DNA from: Coniosporium tulheliwenetii
Taxonomy: Eukaryota; Ascomycota; Dothideomycetes
Direction of reading: 5' to 3'
Length of the DNA stretch: 64,000 bases
Assembly (NCBI GenBank): GCA_030247845.1
Contig: JAPDRP010000006.1
Coordinates: 372,001 to 436,000 of the forward strand
The position numbers were made by a program, and so were the translations under genes. Each line of letters starts with the position of its first letter. The stretch's first letter is position 1. This document shows, piece by piece, positions 47,403-58,133 of the stretch. Below the pieces are notes generated by a model. That model saw only the letters and a list, made by a program, of their open reading frames with translations. It was not told where the DNA came from and made no database searches.

Positions 47403-47760
47403 GATAAATTAACCAGTCGTTCGTACACGGATAGCGACTGGCTAGGCGTTGAAGTTTGGATAATAAGAACACGAACTGTTGAGGGCCCGAAGATCCTAAG
47501 ACAAGTAGACTTAGGCGTGGACAGCGTAAGCGCATAATGGGAAGACCCGATCTACGCATTGGCCTAAATGTTAATCATGTTTATTAGGTGAAAACTTTAA
47601 AACTCACTATCACATACGGCCATGGATCAAAGAGAACTGGGTATCCCGGCCGCTCTGCCAGACATAAGCTTTAAACCGGTAGATTAGTAGTTAGGTGACC
47701 AGATACCTAAAAGATAGCTGCAAGGCCGTCGTCGTTGCTTCTTATAGTGGGATGCTGCTT

Positions 47761-47852
47761 TAGGTGGATGAGGTGGGTGATGCCAACCCTTACTCACCCT
47801 CCCTTACCTGTGCTGATCTATCCATTACCCGCATCACCCACTACCTCACCTA
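47761..47852. repeat. Imperfect inverted repeat (hairpin)
   Basis: TAGGTGGATGAGGTGGGTGA (47761-47780, plus TGC) faces GCATCACCCACTACCTCACC (47831-47850). Arms about 22 bp, one indel, loop about 47 bp. Confidence 0.6.
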
Positions 47853-48239
47853 TTATCCGTAACGGGCACCTTCCGGACCCCTTCCAAGTACTGTTTCGGA
47901 AACGGAGCCCAATATGGATCCCAAGGCTGAAGGAGCTGTACCGCCAGCCTTCCAGATTTTAGAAAAGGAGAGCGTCCGGCTGCCTCTACGCTTTCTCTTA
48001 ACTCTCTCGGTTCTCTACTTTCGTTAGCCACCCTGCCTTTTGGTCTATTGCCACGCAGCTGTTCTGTAAAAGCTGGCGATATAGTTAAAAAAAAAAAAGA
48101 AACCACGCCTCAAGAGCGCCAATTGTTGCCAATCGTTCGTGGCCGGAACGGACGATGACGTTTTATCGTTTCGGCCTTGTTCCGGCGACCCGGTCCATCA
48201 AGCACCCCCTGCCGACCCTATACTACTCGTAGTAAGCTA

Positions 48240-49431
48240 TCACGGGTCTTGGCATGGTGTCTTCACCCAAATGAGGCTCCGGGAGGCTCTGAAATCACAG
48301 CTGACAAGTTCTTCGTCCACCACTCCCAGGACGCCAGAAAGCGAGGTCTTGGAGGCCTGGCGGAAGGCCTCAAGCAATTCAGGCAGCGAAGTCGGCTTAT
48401 CAGTATTCACCGTCAGGTCAACAAGAGACACGTTTGTACTGTCGGAGAAGTTCTCAGTAAATACTTGCTTTAGTGAGCAGAGTCCTGAACGTACGTTGGA
48501 ACTCGAATGGAGATGCCCGTTAATTTCCCTGATAATGCTGGAAGTACATGCGCGATGGCTTTGGCTGCTCCGGTGGTTGTTGGGATGATGTTGCCAAGCA
48601 CAGCACGACCTTTGAAACAAAGTCGTCAGCATGTGTCATCACTGAGTCATGTTGACTTGTGTTGGACTCACCTGATCTTCTATCCCTTTTGCTGTATCCA
48701 TCTAATACGCTCTGCGATCGAGTTGACGCGTGCACAGTTGTCATAAACCCTTGATTCAAGCCAAAGCTGTCGTTGATGACTTTCACAACTGGAGCAACGC
48801 AGTTGGTCGTGCAACTCGCGCAAGACACGACATCTGGCTTGTTCTGTGCTGAATATTCCGCCGAATTTACCTTGAATACGAATGCAGGGGCGTCAGCGCT
48901 CGGTGCTGAAATGATGACTTTCTTCGCCGCGCCGTGTTCGATATGGTCTTTCGCAAGGGCAGTCTTGGTGAATTTCCCGGTGCACTCGGCGACGGTTTCC
49001 GCGCCGTACAGGCCCCAGTTGATCTGTCTTACATCTCGCTGGGAGAGAAGAGCTACGCGGCGTCCGTTGATGGAGATGTCGCCATTGGGGAGGGCAGACA
49101 CGTGAAATGGTGGCCCGGAATGCTTCACGCTCGTAAGTGGTCCGTGGGTGGAATCGTGCTCAATGAGGTATATGACATCGTCCACAGAGACACACGTATG
49201 GTTGATGGCCACGACCTCAACATCTTCTCGCAGCAGTGATGCACGGAGAACATTGCGGCCTATTGACCATTAGCATTGTCGTCTCTATCTGGATTTTCTT
49301 AGGGAGGACAGAGTGAACCGGGAATTACCTATCCTTCCGAAGCCATTGATGGCAATCTTGCATGGCGGAACATGAGGCAAATCGCCAGAAAAGTGTTGAA
49401 AGTGACCAATTTCAGCGATATCTGGTGCCAT
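48240..49431 (-). CDS. Glyceraldehyde-3-phosphate dehydrogenase paralogue, atypical ends
   Basis: Exons 49329-49431, 48672-49259, 48495-48609 and 48240-48438 join in frame to 334 residues. A 24-residue leader (MAPDIAEIGHFQHFSGDLPH) precedes the NAD-binding IAINGFGRIGRNVLRASLL. Catalytic Cys is in SCASCTTNCVAPVVKVIND, then FMTTVHASTRSQSVLDGYSK, IIPTTTGAAKAI and VSLVDLTVNTDKP. After ELVSCDF the sequence leaves the family: the WYDNEWGYS motif and final helix are missing, replaced by RSLIWVKTPCQDP. Most catalytic residues are present, so activity is possible but uncertain. It is clearly not the housekeeping enzyme. It borders the regulator and tartrate genes and could feed triose phosphates from 3-phosphoglycerate. 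Confidence 0.8.
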
Positions 49432-49767
49432 GATGTGCCGTCTCTGTACCCCCATCCAATCTGCAAGCCGCCATTTGGACGACTATATAAAGTTAAGAGT
49501 ATGAACGACACTGAGTCTCCATTACGCCCGCGAATGAAGTCGCGAGCTTCATCGACAAGGCTATAGTCACCAAACGAAACGATGTTGTCCCGGAGAGATA
49601 TTTCCCCGCCGCTAGACCACGTGATCGGAAAAAGTCTCTCCGCAGTGCTTCTCCTCCGGAGTTTCCATAACCGCACCTCATCATCACCTCATCAGACCAC
49701 GGAAACACAAAAGAAAACCCTACCAGCGCTTCGAAACTTTTCACCGAAACACTGAGCCCATGTGGCA

Positions 49768-50915
49768 ATGTCGGACCGACGCACGGCAACTGGTATGCAT
49801 CAGGAATTGATGGATCATGGGCCATCCATCGGACTCGTCATGGCACTTACAGTCTTCAAGGACAAGAAGCTTCGACACACACTGCGTCCTGTGAGCCATG
49901 CAGACAGAAGAAGTGCAAGGTCTGCCACTGTCTATTGTTTTCTTGTGTCATTACCCGCTGATTTGGTTGTCTTCTTGTGCAGTGCGATCGGAAAACGTCA
50001 GCGAACAGAAATGCCCATACAAGCATCTTCTCCACTAACTCGTGACAAGACCAGTTTGTTCTCAATGTAGTGATCGCCCCGCAGAATGTCATTATGCGGA
50101 GAGAAATAAGCGGTACCATCCACCTAGTCACGCGTTTCATATACCCTAGAATACGTCGGCGAGTGGGAGCATTTATTGGACTGACAGCTGGACTATGTAG
50201 TGGCATACCCATTGGGTATCTAAACAAGCTCGAATTGCGCCTTGCAGCAACCGAGGCGGCCTTGCTTGAAGCTCTCACGCAGCTCTGGGGACATGAGAGG
50301 CATCCTGAAGAATTCAGAAATCTCTCCGGTCGTGGCCGCGCAACGCTCCAAACCAAGTCCACCAGGATGCATGAATGGGAAGATTTCCCATTGTCATCAA
50401 AAGAAGGGCTACGCCGTTGGTGGATATCGAGGGTAGAGGAGCAGTCGCAATCGTCAAGCCCCAAAGGGATGGAATCATCGCCGCAAGTAATACACGACTC
50501 CCGAGTCTCAATTGATCACGAGGAGGAGGCACTCACGACATCTCGTGTATCCGACCAATCTGTCCCATATCATGGGAACAACGCTGGTCATGGTCATCAT
50601 CCCGCTCGAAATATGCCAGTCGGGCAGAATTGGCCTACTGTAAATGATGCTGACCTAGCCGCTGCTCAATCCCATGCGCACGAGCACGCAAACCCGTTGT
50701 CTGATCGCTTTGGCACAGGTACTGGAGCAAGTCTAGGACTTCTCGGCACGCCAATCTCTGGCTCACATCACTCTGTGGACCCGCAAATTGCACCTAGGAA
50801 GAACAATGCAGGAATTGCAGGCAGATCAACTGGGACTTCCCTTAGCATGCCTCCTGTGTTTCCATCAAGCAGAGCAGAAGATCTATGCAACATGAAATCG
50901 CAAACGTACTTCTAA
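49768..50915 (+). pseudogene. Zn2Cys6 transcription-factor gene, apparently broken
   Basis: A zinc-cluster start CEPCRQKKCK ends at 49919 and, across an intron (49920-49982, gtctgc/tgcag), continues CDRK, matching C-x2-C-x6-C. The second half of the cluster is not in frame as written; SDRPAECHYAERNKRYHP near 50070-50120 is in another frame and looks like its end. The long frame to 50915 then has a leucine-rich dimerisation helix (NKLELRLAATEAALLEALTQ), WEDFPLSSKEGLRRWW and a Ser/His-rich tail. This fits a short C6 factor lacking a Fungal_trans domain. I could not build one consistent reading; homopolymer errors or real decay are both possible. The divergent GAPDH start is 337 bp away. Confidence 0.45.
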
Positions 50916-51144
50916 ATGAAAATGTCATGCTCAAACATAGCACGTCTTCGAAACACTGCTCAAAGAGATGTCGCAACCGAGCTGTAGTGAGGTGAAAAAC
51001 TCGATGATAAAAATGTCTCGCACGATAAATTCGCGATCGAAAATGCCAAATCGCTAAGAACCCTTTCATGCTACCTTTCTACGCACAGTATTATTATTCA
51101 AATGAACGTCCTTAGGGTGATTGCCCAGACTTTTCCGGCCCAAC

Positions 51145-51385
51145 TACAAAGGAGTTAGTAAGTATTGAGCGAACGCGCAGTAACCGGCTGGTCACCCCAA
51201 CACCACCACAACGCTCAAACAATTTTTAGGACTTCGCGGCAGTGACTCCCTCAGCTGAACAAAGGTAAGTAAGTCTTGAAACAACTTAAACGATTAGGTT
51301 GTGGTGATATATCTTGCTGCGAAATGCTGGTTGTTTGCAGAGCCGCTTACTGCGCGTTCGCTTAATAGTTACTAACTCCTTTGTA
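51145..51385. mobile_element. MITE-like non-autonomous DNA transposon, 241 bp
   Basis: Terminal inverted repeats 51145-51183 and 51347-51385 match at 37 of 39 positions. Ends read TACAAAGGAGTTAGTAA...TTACTAACTCCTTTGTA, with TA at both borders as expected for a Tc1/mariner target duplication. No coding capacity inside. It lies 185 bp upstream of the regulator start. Confidence 0.85.
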
Positions 51386-51570
51386 CGTGTGGACTGCGGC
51401 TTAGATTACGGATTCAGGGAGTGTGCAGGGTTTGGGCTGTCCACAGCCACCACGTTCCGCAGTAAACCCCATACCTCATCTCCAAGTCATCCACAAACTC
51501 TCCATTGCGCGAAGCCTGGCAATGTTCCCTCGCTCGTCATCCTTCATTCTCCACCCGGAGACCGTGAAGC

Positions 51571-53951
51571 ATGTCGCCGAACGACAGCGACAATATTCGA
51601 AGCGCTGACGCTTCCGACAGTGAAGCGGCTGCATCTCCCCGAAAGCGTCGACGACGCACGGCAGCGCAGGAGTATGGCCACATGCGAGATGGAGAAAACC
51701 ATGACTCTGCGCACTTTGTGGGTAGCGGAAGTGGTATATACTTCATCCGCACTGTATCCAATTTGCTCGCCAGGAAAACCGCCACGATTCGCCCTGAACA
51801 GCCATCCCCTGTCGAGGACTTGGTTCCAGGTGAAGACGATCAATTGCAAGACAGGGCTGACTCCTATGCCAGACCGGAACAGATCTGGCAACAGGACGAA
51901 GTGATTTGGGAGGAAGCTCCTGCACTCATCTCATTTGAACATCTGGTTGACTGGACTCGAACGTATTTCGAAATTTGGCACCCGGCATTCCCCTTCCTCC
52001 ACGCTCCCACCATCTTGAATCTTCTTGAAAAGATCAGCAACGAGGGAATACGCAGTATCAATCCCGTTTATGCAATCATCATCCGCTCAATCGTCTCCAT
52101 CTCGACATCTGATAATCGGCAGATGAAGCCGCATCCTCTGCGAAACCCACCTGTCCCTGGATGCTTGGTGTTTAAAACCATGCAGGAAGCGCTTTCAAGT
52201 CTGGATATAGCCCTTCACAAGCCAACTTCTGTGCGTATTACTCAGGCTGCCGTTAGTGTACAGCTTCTACTTGTATCAATGCTCCGCTACAACTCGGCCT
52301 CCCGACTTGGTGGGCTCATTGTCCGCATGGCTTTCCAACTGGGCTTGCACCGATGCCCTGCTCGATTCTCGAAATTCTCGGCAGAGGAGTCGCAAATGCG
52401 GAGACGACTCTTCTGGTCAATCTATTGCCTTGAACGGCACTTGTGCCAGTCGCTCGGCCTACCACTCGATATCAGGGACGATGATGTCGATGTGTGTTAT
52501 CCTGGCCAGGAAAAGCACCTCTCAAGGTCTGAAATAAACCGAAGCGACGATACCGGAGAAGGTATGTGTTACAGTTGTGTGACGGATGAGGTCTCCTACT
52601 AATCCTTGAAGATGGAAGGCTAAAATTGCTCACTGCCCTTGCGAAACACGCCAGGCTGAAAGGCATGATCCTGGAGCTTCGAAATAAGTCTGTTGAGCAC
52701 CGTCAGGAGAATGTGGAACTGGCGACCTTGGTCAATGCTGAGCTTATCCGGTGGTGGAACGAAGTTCAAGTCACTATGGACCTGGACCCCGCAACCAATC
52801 TTCCAGAGGAGTGTGAGCCGCAGAGTGTAAGCGATCTAAAGGAGACGCACCGTGTTTTACTGCTGGTGTCGATGCAGGAGTCGATCATTTCCCTCAATCG
52901 GCCGCTTCTTGCGTCCAACAAAACGCGCTCTTCTTATGCCGCTGCTCTGCATGATTGCATTGGTGCGTCGCAGAGAATCATCTCTACGTTGAGACGATCA
53001 CTCGGGAACAGCGCTGGTCCATTGTCAACTCAACAAACACAAGCACCGAGTTTGCTTGTGTGGCCTTCTTTGACATGGGCGATATGGATGAGTTGCTTGG
53101 TTCTCATTTATGCGACTTTCGAGGGACACTTCCCTGTCAAATCGGCCTTACGGTCAGTCAATGCATCGTCCTGTCGTTGTCAGACCTTACAGTTTGTGTG
53201 CCGCTGACGAAATTGTTGTAGATGCATTGACAGCTCTATAATCGCTCTGAGAAACCTTTCGAAACGCCGAAATCGTTGGCCCGAGACATGTGCAGTAACT
53301 TTGAATGATTTGAAGGACAGCCTTACCAGACTTTCCCAAAAGCCTACGACGCCTGCACAAACTCGGCAATCACACCACCGTCAGAGTTCATCGCATCGAC
53401 AATCACGAAGTCACAACCACATTAGTACCAAACCAGGAACAAGACCAGGTCCGAATGCTTCTGGCCGCGGCATAGCAGATCAAGTGCCCGACAGTGAGCC
53501 GGTTCAGAGTCTTTCTCCGCAATTACATCAGCTTCGACCAGCGTCTGGTAGCCCCGCCTGGCAGCATGCAATTCAGCAAGAAGCCGATTACGCCAACCTT
53601 GATGGAGCTTCGCAAATGTCGCAACGTCCAGCGATAGCTACTATAAATGCTGCCTCGTTCGATCCCGACGGACAGCAAACGCGATCAAATCATCAACACG
53701 CGCAGGATTCTTCCATCTCTGGCTCCGCTCCAACCGATGCCTCGCCGGAACAGTTCTTTCATCAACTCGGATTTGAAAATGGTTCCGCGTGGCCTTCGAT
53801 GAATGGCAATCTTACGAACATCAACGGTAATTGGAGTTCTATGATGAACTCTACTGAGGCGTTCAGAGATCCATTCACGATCATCGACTGGCCGAACCTG
53901 TTTGCGGAGGATTATATGGGGAGCACGAATGCGTGGAATGTAGCTGGATGA
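51571..53951 (+). CDS. Fungal-specific transcription regulator (Fungal_trans domain, no zinc cluster seen)
   Basis: Exons 51571-52561, 52612-53152 and 53222-53951 join in frame to 753 residues. The N-terminus has SPRKRRRRTAAQEYG and HFVGSGSGIYFIRTVSNLLA, the segment that normally follows the linker of Zn2Cys6 factors. The Fungal_trans region spans about residues 110-400: FEIWHPAFPFLHAPTILNLL, RLGGLIVRMAFQLGLHRCPA, MRRRLFWSIYCLERHLCQSL, GLPLDIRDDDVDV. The tail is Ser/Gln/His-rich with an acidic-aromatic end (DPFTIIDWPNLFAEDYMGST), likely an activation domain. No CxxCxxxxxxC cluster precedes the ATG. It may be 5'-truncated, use an unseen upstream exon, or act with a partner. Placed beside the tartrate-type genes, it is the likely pathway regulator. 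Confidence 0.82.
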
Positions 53952-54349
53952 CACAATTTGTTTCTAGACGACTTGATGTTCCCTATTAAGGTGTGATCGA
54001 CCTCGAAGTATCCGCAATGTGTCTAACCCTTGGCTGACCATCTAGACGATCATACCGGCATCTACCGCGGACTTTGGGCATCAAAAGCGATGTCTCACGT
54101 TGCTTGAAGTCCTAGTAGGCCGCACACTACAATTGGTTTAGAAAATTCACATTCCAACTTATCAATCACTATTTACAGGTGCATCTGGCTGCGGGGATTT
54201 GTAACTGCCCCATGCGTGTTTCGACCAGAGTCCCCGGACAACCATGCGAGACTAATGCCATGCCTCAGATCCTTCTCGTTTCTCTCGCTCATTGCTTCTG
54301 TCAACAGCAACAAGCTAAGCCTGAAGCCGCCCAGTATATACTGTCCCGA
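53952..54349. other. Intergenic between convergent genes
   Basis: 398 bp, nothing recognised. Confidence 0.5.
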
Positions 54350-56066
54350 TCAGTATGCGTATCTGACTCCGACATTCTTAGAAGAGTCCTGCTGCTCCGC
54401 CTCAGCAAGCTTCTTGTTCGTCTTGATCAGCCACACCCTCAGTGCCCAAGCCGAAGCAATCGTCATGAATGCAAAGGCCGCATTGCTCGCCATTGCAGTC
54501 AAATATTTCGGTCCGTCGCTCTTCGGATACAGGTATGCCGTGTAGATGTACGACGCATTCGCAACTACGTTGACAATGGACAAACTCACAGCTTTCTTCT
54601 CACTCGTCTGGCCCAGCGTCGCCGACACCCAGCCCAGGATGCAGGAGTTGACCGCGTACGCGCCGCTGGCGAACATGAAGCAGGACACGTACCGCGCGGC
54701 GGTATTCATCGTTGCGCAAGAGATGATGAAGCCGATGAGCGCGACTCCCATGCAGCCGGTGATGTGCCATGTCCGTTCATTGAACTTGCCAGACGTGATG
54801 CCGATGACGACACCCGTAAACCCGGAAACGAGATAAGGAGGGCAGGTGAGCACGAGCGTGATGGTCCGGTTAAAGCCAAGGCTGCCGACCACCCTATTTT
54901 AAGATCGATTGAGTTAGCTTTTTCTCTAACTGAGGGTAAAAGGGTTTCCTCACGTTGGGAAGAAATTGTTGAAGCTGCAGGCGGAGAGATGCATGTTCTG
55001 CATGAAGCAGAGGAGGTACAGCCTCGGGTCGCGGATGGCTTGCAAGAAGCCAGCGCGCGCGCCTTGGCTTTGCGTGATCTGGGCGGTGTCGCGGGCGATG
55101 CGGTCGTGTGCCAATTGGCGTTCCTCGGGGGTGAGCCAGCGGGTCGTGAGGGGGAAGTCAGGGAGAAGCCACAGCCCGATGCAGGCAACGCCGAAGGTCA
55201 CGGCACCTTCGATAATGAACAGCCTATTTCTGTGTTAGACACCGCGTCATGTTTGAGAACTGGTGTCATGCTTACCATCTCCATCCAACAAGGCCGTGCG
55301 CGCCGTCCAACGTGGCAAAGGTTGCCGCAGCGATGAGGCCCGAGAAAGACGTGGCAAAGATGTTGCCGGAGTACAGAATGGAGATCCGGGTAGCAATCTC
55401 CTTCCTGGTGTAGAAGAGAGAAAGCAGATACAAGGCCCCGGGGTAATACGGCGCCTCCGCTATACCTAAGAAGAATCGGACAACAACAAGACCGGTGTAG
55501 TTGTGGACGAGCGCGGTGCAAGCGGAAACAATGGCCCACCCGGCCATGCAGATGCACATGTAGATTGAGGGCCGGATTTTGTTGGAGGACATGAGCATGT
55601 TGGATGGAACTTGCATCAATAGATAGCTGAAATGATGCCCATGTTAGCTGAAGATGAAGGTGAGATACTGGAAGGGTGACTTACCCGACGAAAAGGATGG
55701 ATATACAGGTGTTGTACTGGGATCCCTTCAAATTGAGATCATCTTCCAGATCGTTCAGTCTTGCCTGGGCAATGGCATTCCTGTCCAGCTGTTGACCCGA
55801 CGCATTAGCCCCATGCTACCAACTCATGGAAGAAGTGAATTAAAATTTACATAGTTCAAGAAGTACATGGCCCACAATGTGGGCATGATCCTCCAATCCA
55901 ACTTCTTCACAAGTCGGATCTCCGCAGGATCCGTCTTCTCCACGGCACCAGAGTAGTCTGCACCTTCTCTGGCAGAGAGATCAGCCGTCTCTTCCAGCAC
56001 GTATTGTGCCGGCTTGCTTTCAGGGTCGTACTCCTTGATTGGAGCCTGTTTCGTCGTAGTGGTCAT
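54350..56066 (-). CDS. MFS transporter, anion:cation symporter (Dal5/TtuB-type) family
   Basis: Exons 55851-56066, 55685-55788, 55276-55626, 54954-55223 and 54350-54893 join in frame to 494 residues, the usual size. Hydrophilic N-terminus, then WRIMPTLWAMYFLNYLDRNA, SQYNTCISILFVGYLLMQVP, VVVRFFLGIAEAPYYPGALY and LFIIEGAVTFGVACIGLWLL. The RFFLGxxEAxxYPG and NYLDR motifs define the ACS family, which carries allantoate, nicotinate, phthalate, pantothenate and, in bacteria, tartrate (TtuB). The neighbours favour a hydroxy-dicarboxylate substrate. Plasma membrane. Two CCGGGG sites lie about 170-205 bp upstream. Confidence 0.88.
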
Positions 56067-56231
56067 TTTGATTCAAGTCGATGATGCTCCGGTGTACGAT
56101 TAGAATGAAGCTCAGCCACTGAGGAAGACAATGAACTTGGTGATCTGGTAGCAATTTCAAACTTCCAGTGATTCCATGCTGGCTGTTTATGAAGCCCAGG
56201 CCGTCCATCACGGGCTGCGATCCAGAACAGA

Positions 56232-56279
56232 CCCCAGAATCCGGGGTAACGAAAACCCCAGAGTCCGGGGTAATCAAAT
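56232..56279. promoter_or_regulatory. Duplicated 24-bp CCCC-N7-GGGG operator-like site
   Basis: Unit 1 CCCCAGAATCCGGGGTAACG (56232-56251 plus AAAA) and unit 2 CCCCAGAGTCCGGGGTAATC (56256-56275) are tandem with 24-bp period and internally symmetric. They contain AATCCGGGG and AGTCCGGGG upstream of the transporter ATG. Confidence 0.6.
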
Positions 56280-56627
56280 GCCTGCCGATAGTGGATCTTG
56301 AAGCTTGTCACGGTGTGGAGAGATCCGAATCGGTGAGAGAGCGGAGAAAGACAAGTCCGGGCGTCAACGCTCGCCGGTTGGCCGGATGCACTGTCTGAAT
56401 TGTGGATGCCGGGCAGGCGACCAAGCATGTTCTACAGATCTGCACGGCCATGTTTACGACTTCTCCAGATTCCGAGGCATATCGCGTGAGCCTAGACCTG
56501 GGAAGGCTGAAGTATTGAACGTTGAGCCAAGCCAATGTTTGAAGGCACACTCCGCAAGCGCAGCAGATTTGGACTTGATAGTACATTCCATTTGATTTGA
56601 ATTGAGTGCTTGAGGAATTACTGAGCC

Positions 56628-57599
56628 TCACCGGCCATTGCTGATCTCTCTAATCTCTACTACGGATCTATCCTCCTCCATGAGAATTCGCAATTGCGCT
56701 TTGTCTGCGCCTACGCAATCTCTGAAGAACCCTTCCCGCAACTGATCCAGATAGAGTTCATAACTGGGCATATAGCCTTGCACAAAAGCAACCACAGCAG
56801 CATCAGTCATTCCCTCGCCCTTTGCTTTCCACAGAGCGTGCTCTTGCTGAATTCTCCACCTGTAAACGTTTTTCAGATCGTTCGTATCGAGATGTACCAA
56901 GAAATCTAGATGCTGTGGACCCATATATGTCTCACAGTATCGCTGTAGATTGGCGTTGATTTTCTTCAGGTTCTCCAAGGCGTGGCCGCCCAGCGTAGTC
57001 GTCGAGTAGTCTTCCTCCGCATTTTCAGGCTTTTCAGCGCTCCGGGCCTGCTTCGCAGCTTTCCATCTCTTCTCTAGGTCATTGCCTGGAAGAGGTTGAA
57101 ATCCCACGCACCAACCCTCGAAAATCACAACATCAACCAGCGACTCGCCGCCAACGCATTCCCATTGATCGCGCGGTACCCTATCGCCCTCCCCATCGAA
57201 CTTGCTCTTGTCGAATGCTGGCACCACAATTTCTCCTTGGTCTGAAGCAAGCGATTCAAAGAACGATCTTGCTAGCTTATCGTCATGAGTTCCAGGCTGG
57301 CCCCTCGTTCTTAAAAGCGGATTATTTGGGTTGGACTCTCGGGTGCACACAAGGCCTTGATGATCAAGATACAAATCGTCCAGTGATAAGGCAATCACTT
57401 TGAAGTTGTATTCGTTCTTCAGCGCTTGGTAGATCTCGCTTGCCCAGGTAGATTTCCCGCTGCCTTGGAGCCCAGTAAGAGCAAGCACAAAGGGTGGATG
57501 CCTCCGTTCGCCGTTGTGAAGCAGTTTTTGCCTATGCGATGCGATCCGCGGTACAACGCTTCTCAGCACTGAGCTGATAACTTCATCAGAAACTGGCAT
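56628..57599 (-). CDS. tda10: D-glycerate 3-kinase (Tda10/GLYK-like)
   Basis: Single exon, 323 residues from the first true ATG (MPVSDEVISSVL); the frame upstream opens only with TTG. P-loop LALTGLQGSGKSTWASEIY, then VIALSLDDLYLDHQGL, NPLLRTRGQPGTHDDKLA, VPAFDKSKFDGEGDR, VDVVIFEGWCVGFQPL and FLVHLDTNDLKNVYRWR place it with plant D-glycerate 3-kinase and yeast Tda10. The reaction is D-glycerate + ATP to 3-phosphoglycerate. It is divergent from the tartrate dehydrogenase gene across 534 bp, giving consecutive steps under one promoter region. Confidence 0.88.
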   Translation of the reverse strand: MPVSDEVISSVLRSVVPRIASHRQKLLHNGERRHPPFVLALTGLQGSGKSTWASEIYQALKNEYNFKVIALSLDDLYLDHQGLVCTRESNPNNPLLRTRGQPGTHDDKLARSFFESLASDQGEIVVPAFDKSKFDGEGDRVPRDQWECVGGESLVDVVIFEGWCVGFQPLPGNDLEKRWKAAKQARSAEKPENAEEDYSTTTLGGHALENLKKINANLQRYCETYMGPQHLDFLVHLDTNDLKNVYRWRIQQEHALWKAKGEGMTDAAVVAFVQGYMPSYELYLDQLREGFFRDCVGADKAQLRILMEEDRSVVEIREISNGR

Positions 57600-58133
57600 G
57601 GTTAACGGCCGAGTGTTGACGGGCAGTTGTAGGAACAATCCGCAATGGACGATAGAGTACCACAAGCCGACAGCAGCTGTTTCAGAAGGTGGATTTGTCA
57701 ATTGTAATGTGAAGAGCCCACCACCGATGTCGATGTTTTCCCCGGATATTGCAAACTTTCGGACCGGGGCGGAGCTCAATCCGCCCCGCGATCAAGTCCC
57801 GGCGTTAGTTGAACCCGTCTCGCGGAGAAAGGTAAAGTGGTTCGGACAAACCTTCTCCGAGACCAACTGGGCAGATGCGCCCAGAAAGTCCAGGATCATT
57901 GAGACCATCGGGAGTGATTCGCGATTCTGAGGAATCAACCCCGGATTTTAGTACCGAGAAGAGATAGAGCCGCAGTCTCCACGTATGCTCTGGAGTAATG
58001 GCGCGTTAGTGCTGTGGCCAGGGAGTGTAAGAATACAAAAACCTCCACGTCCCGCAGAAGGTCGAAAGCAATCAACAAACCTTCAGCTTTCACTTCAGAG
58101 CACCACATTTCTGTCTTCAATCAAACACTTACC
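57600..58133. promoter_or_regulatory. Bidirectional promoter, glycerate kinase / tartrate dehydrogenase
   Basis: 534 bp between divergent starts. CCCCGGATA (57740-57748) and CCCCGGATT (57939-57947) match, inverted, the sites upstream of the transporter. GGGGCGG-N8-CCGCCCC at 57766-57787 is a symmetric CGG-N8-CCG site of the type bound by Zn2Cys6 dimers. Confidence 0.55.
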
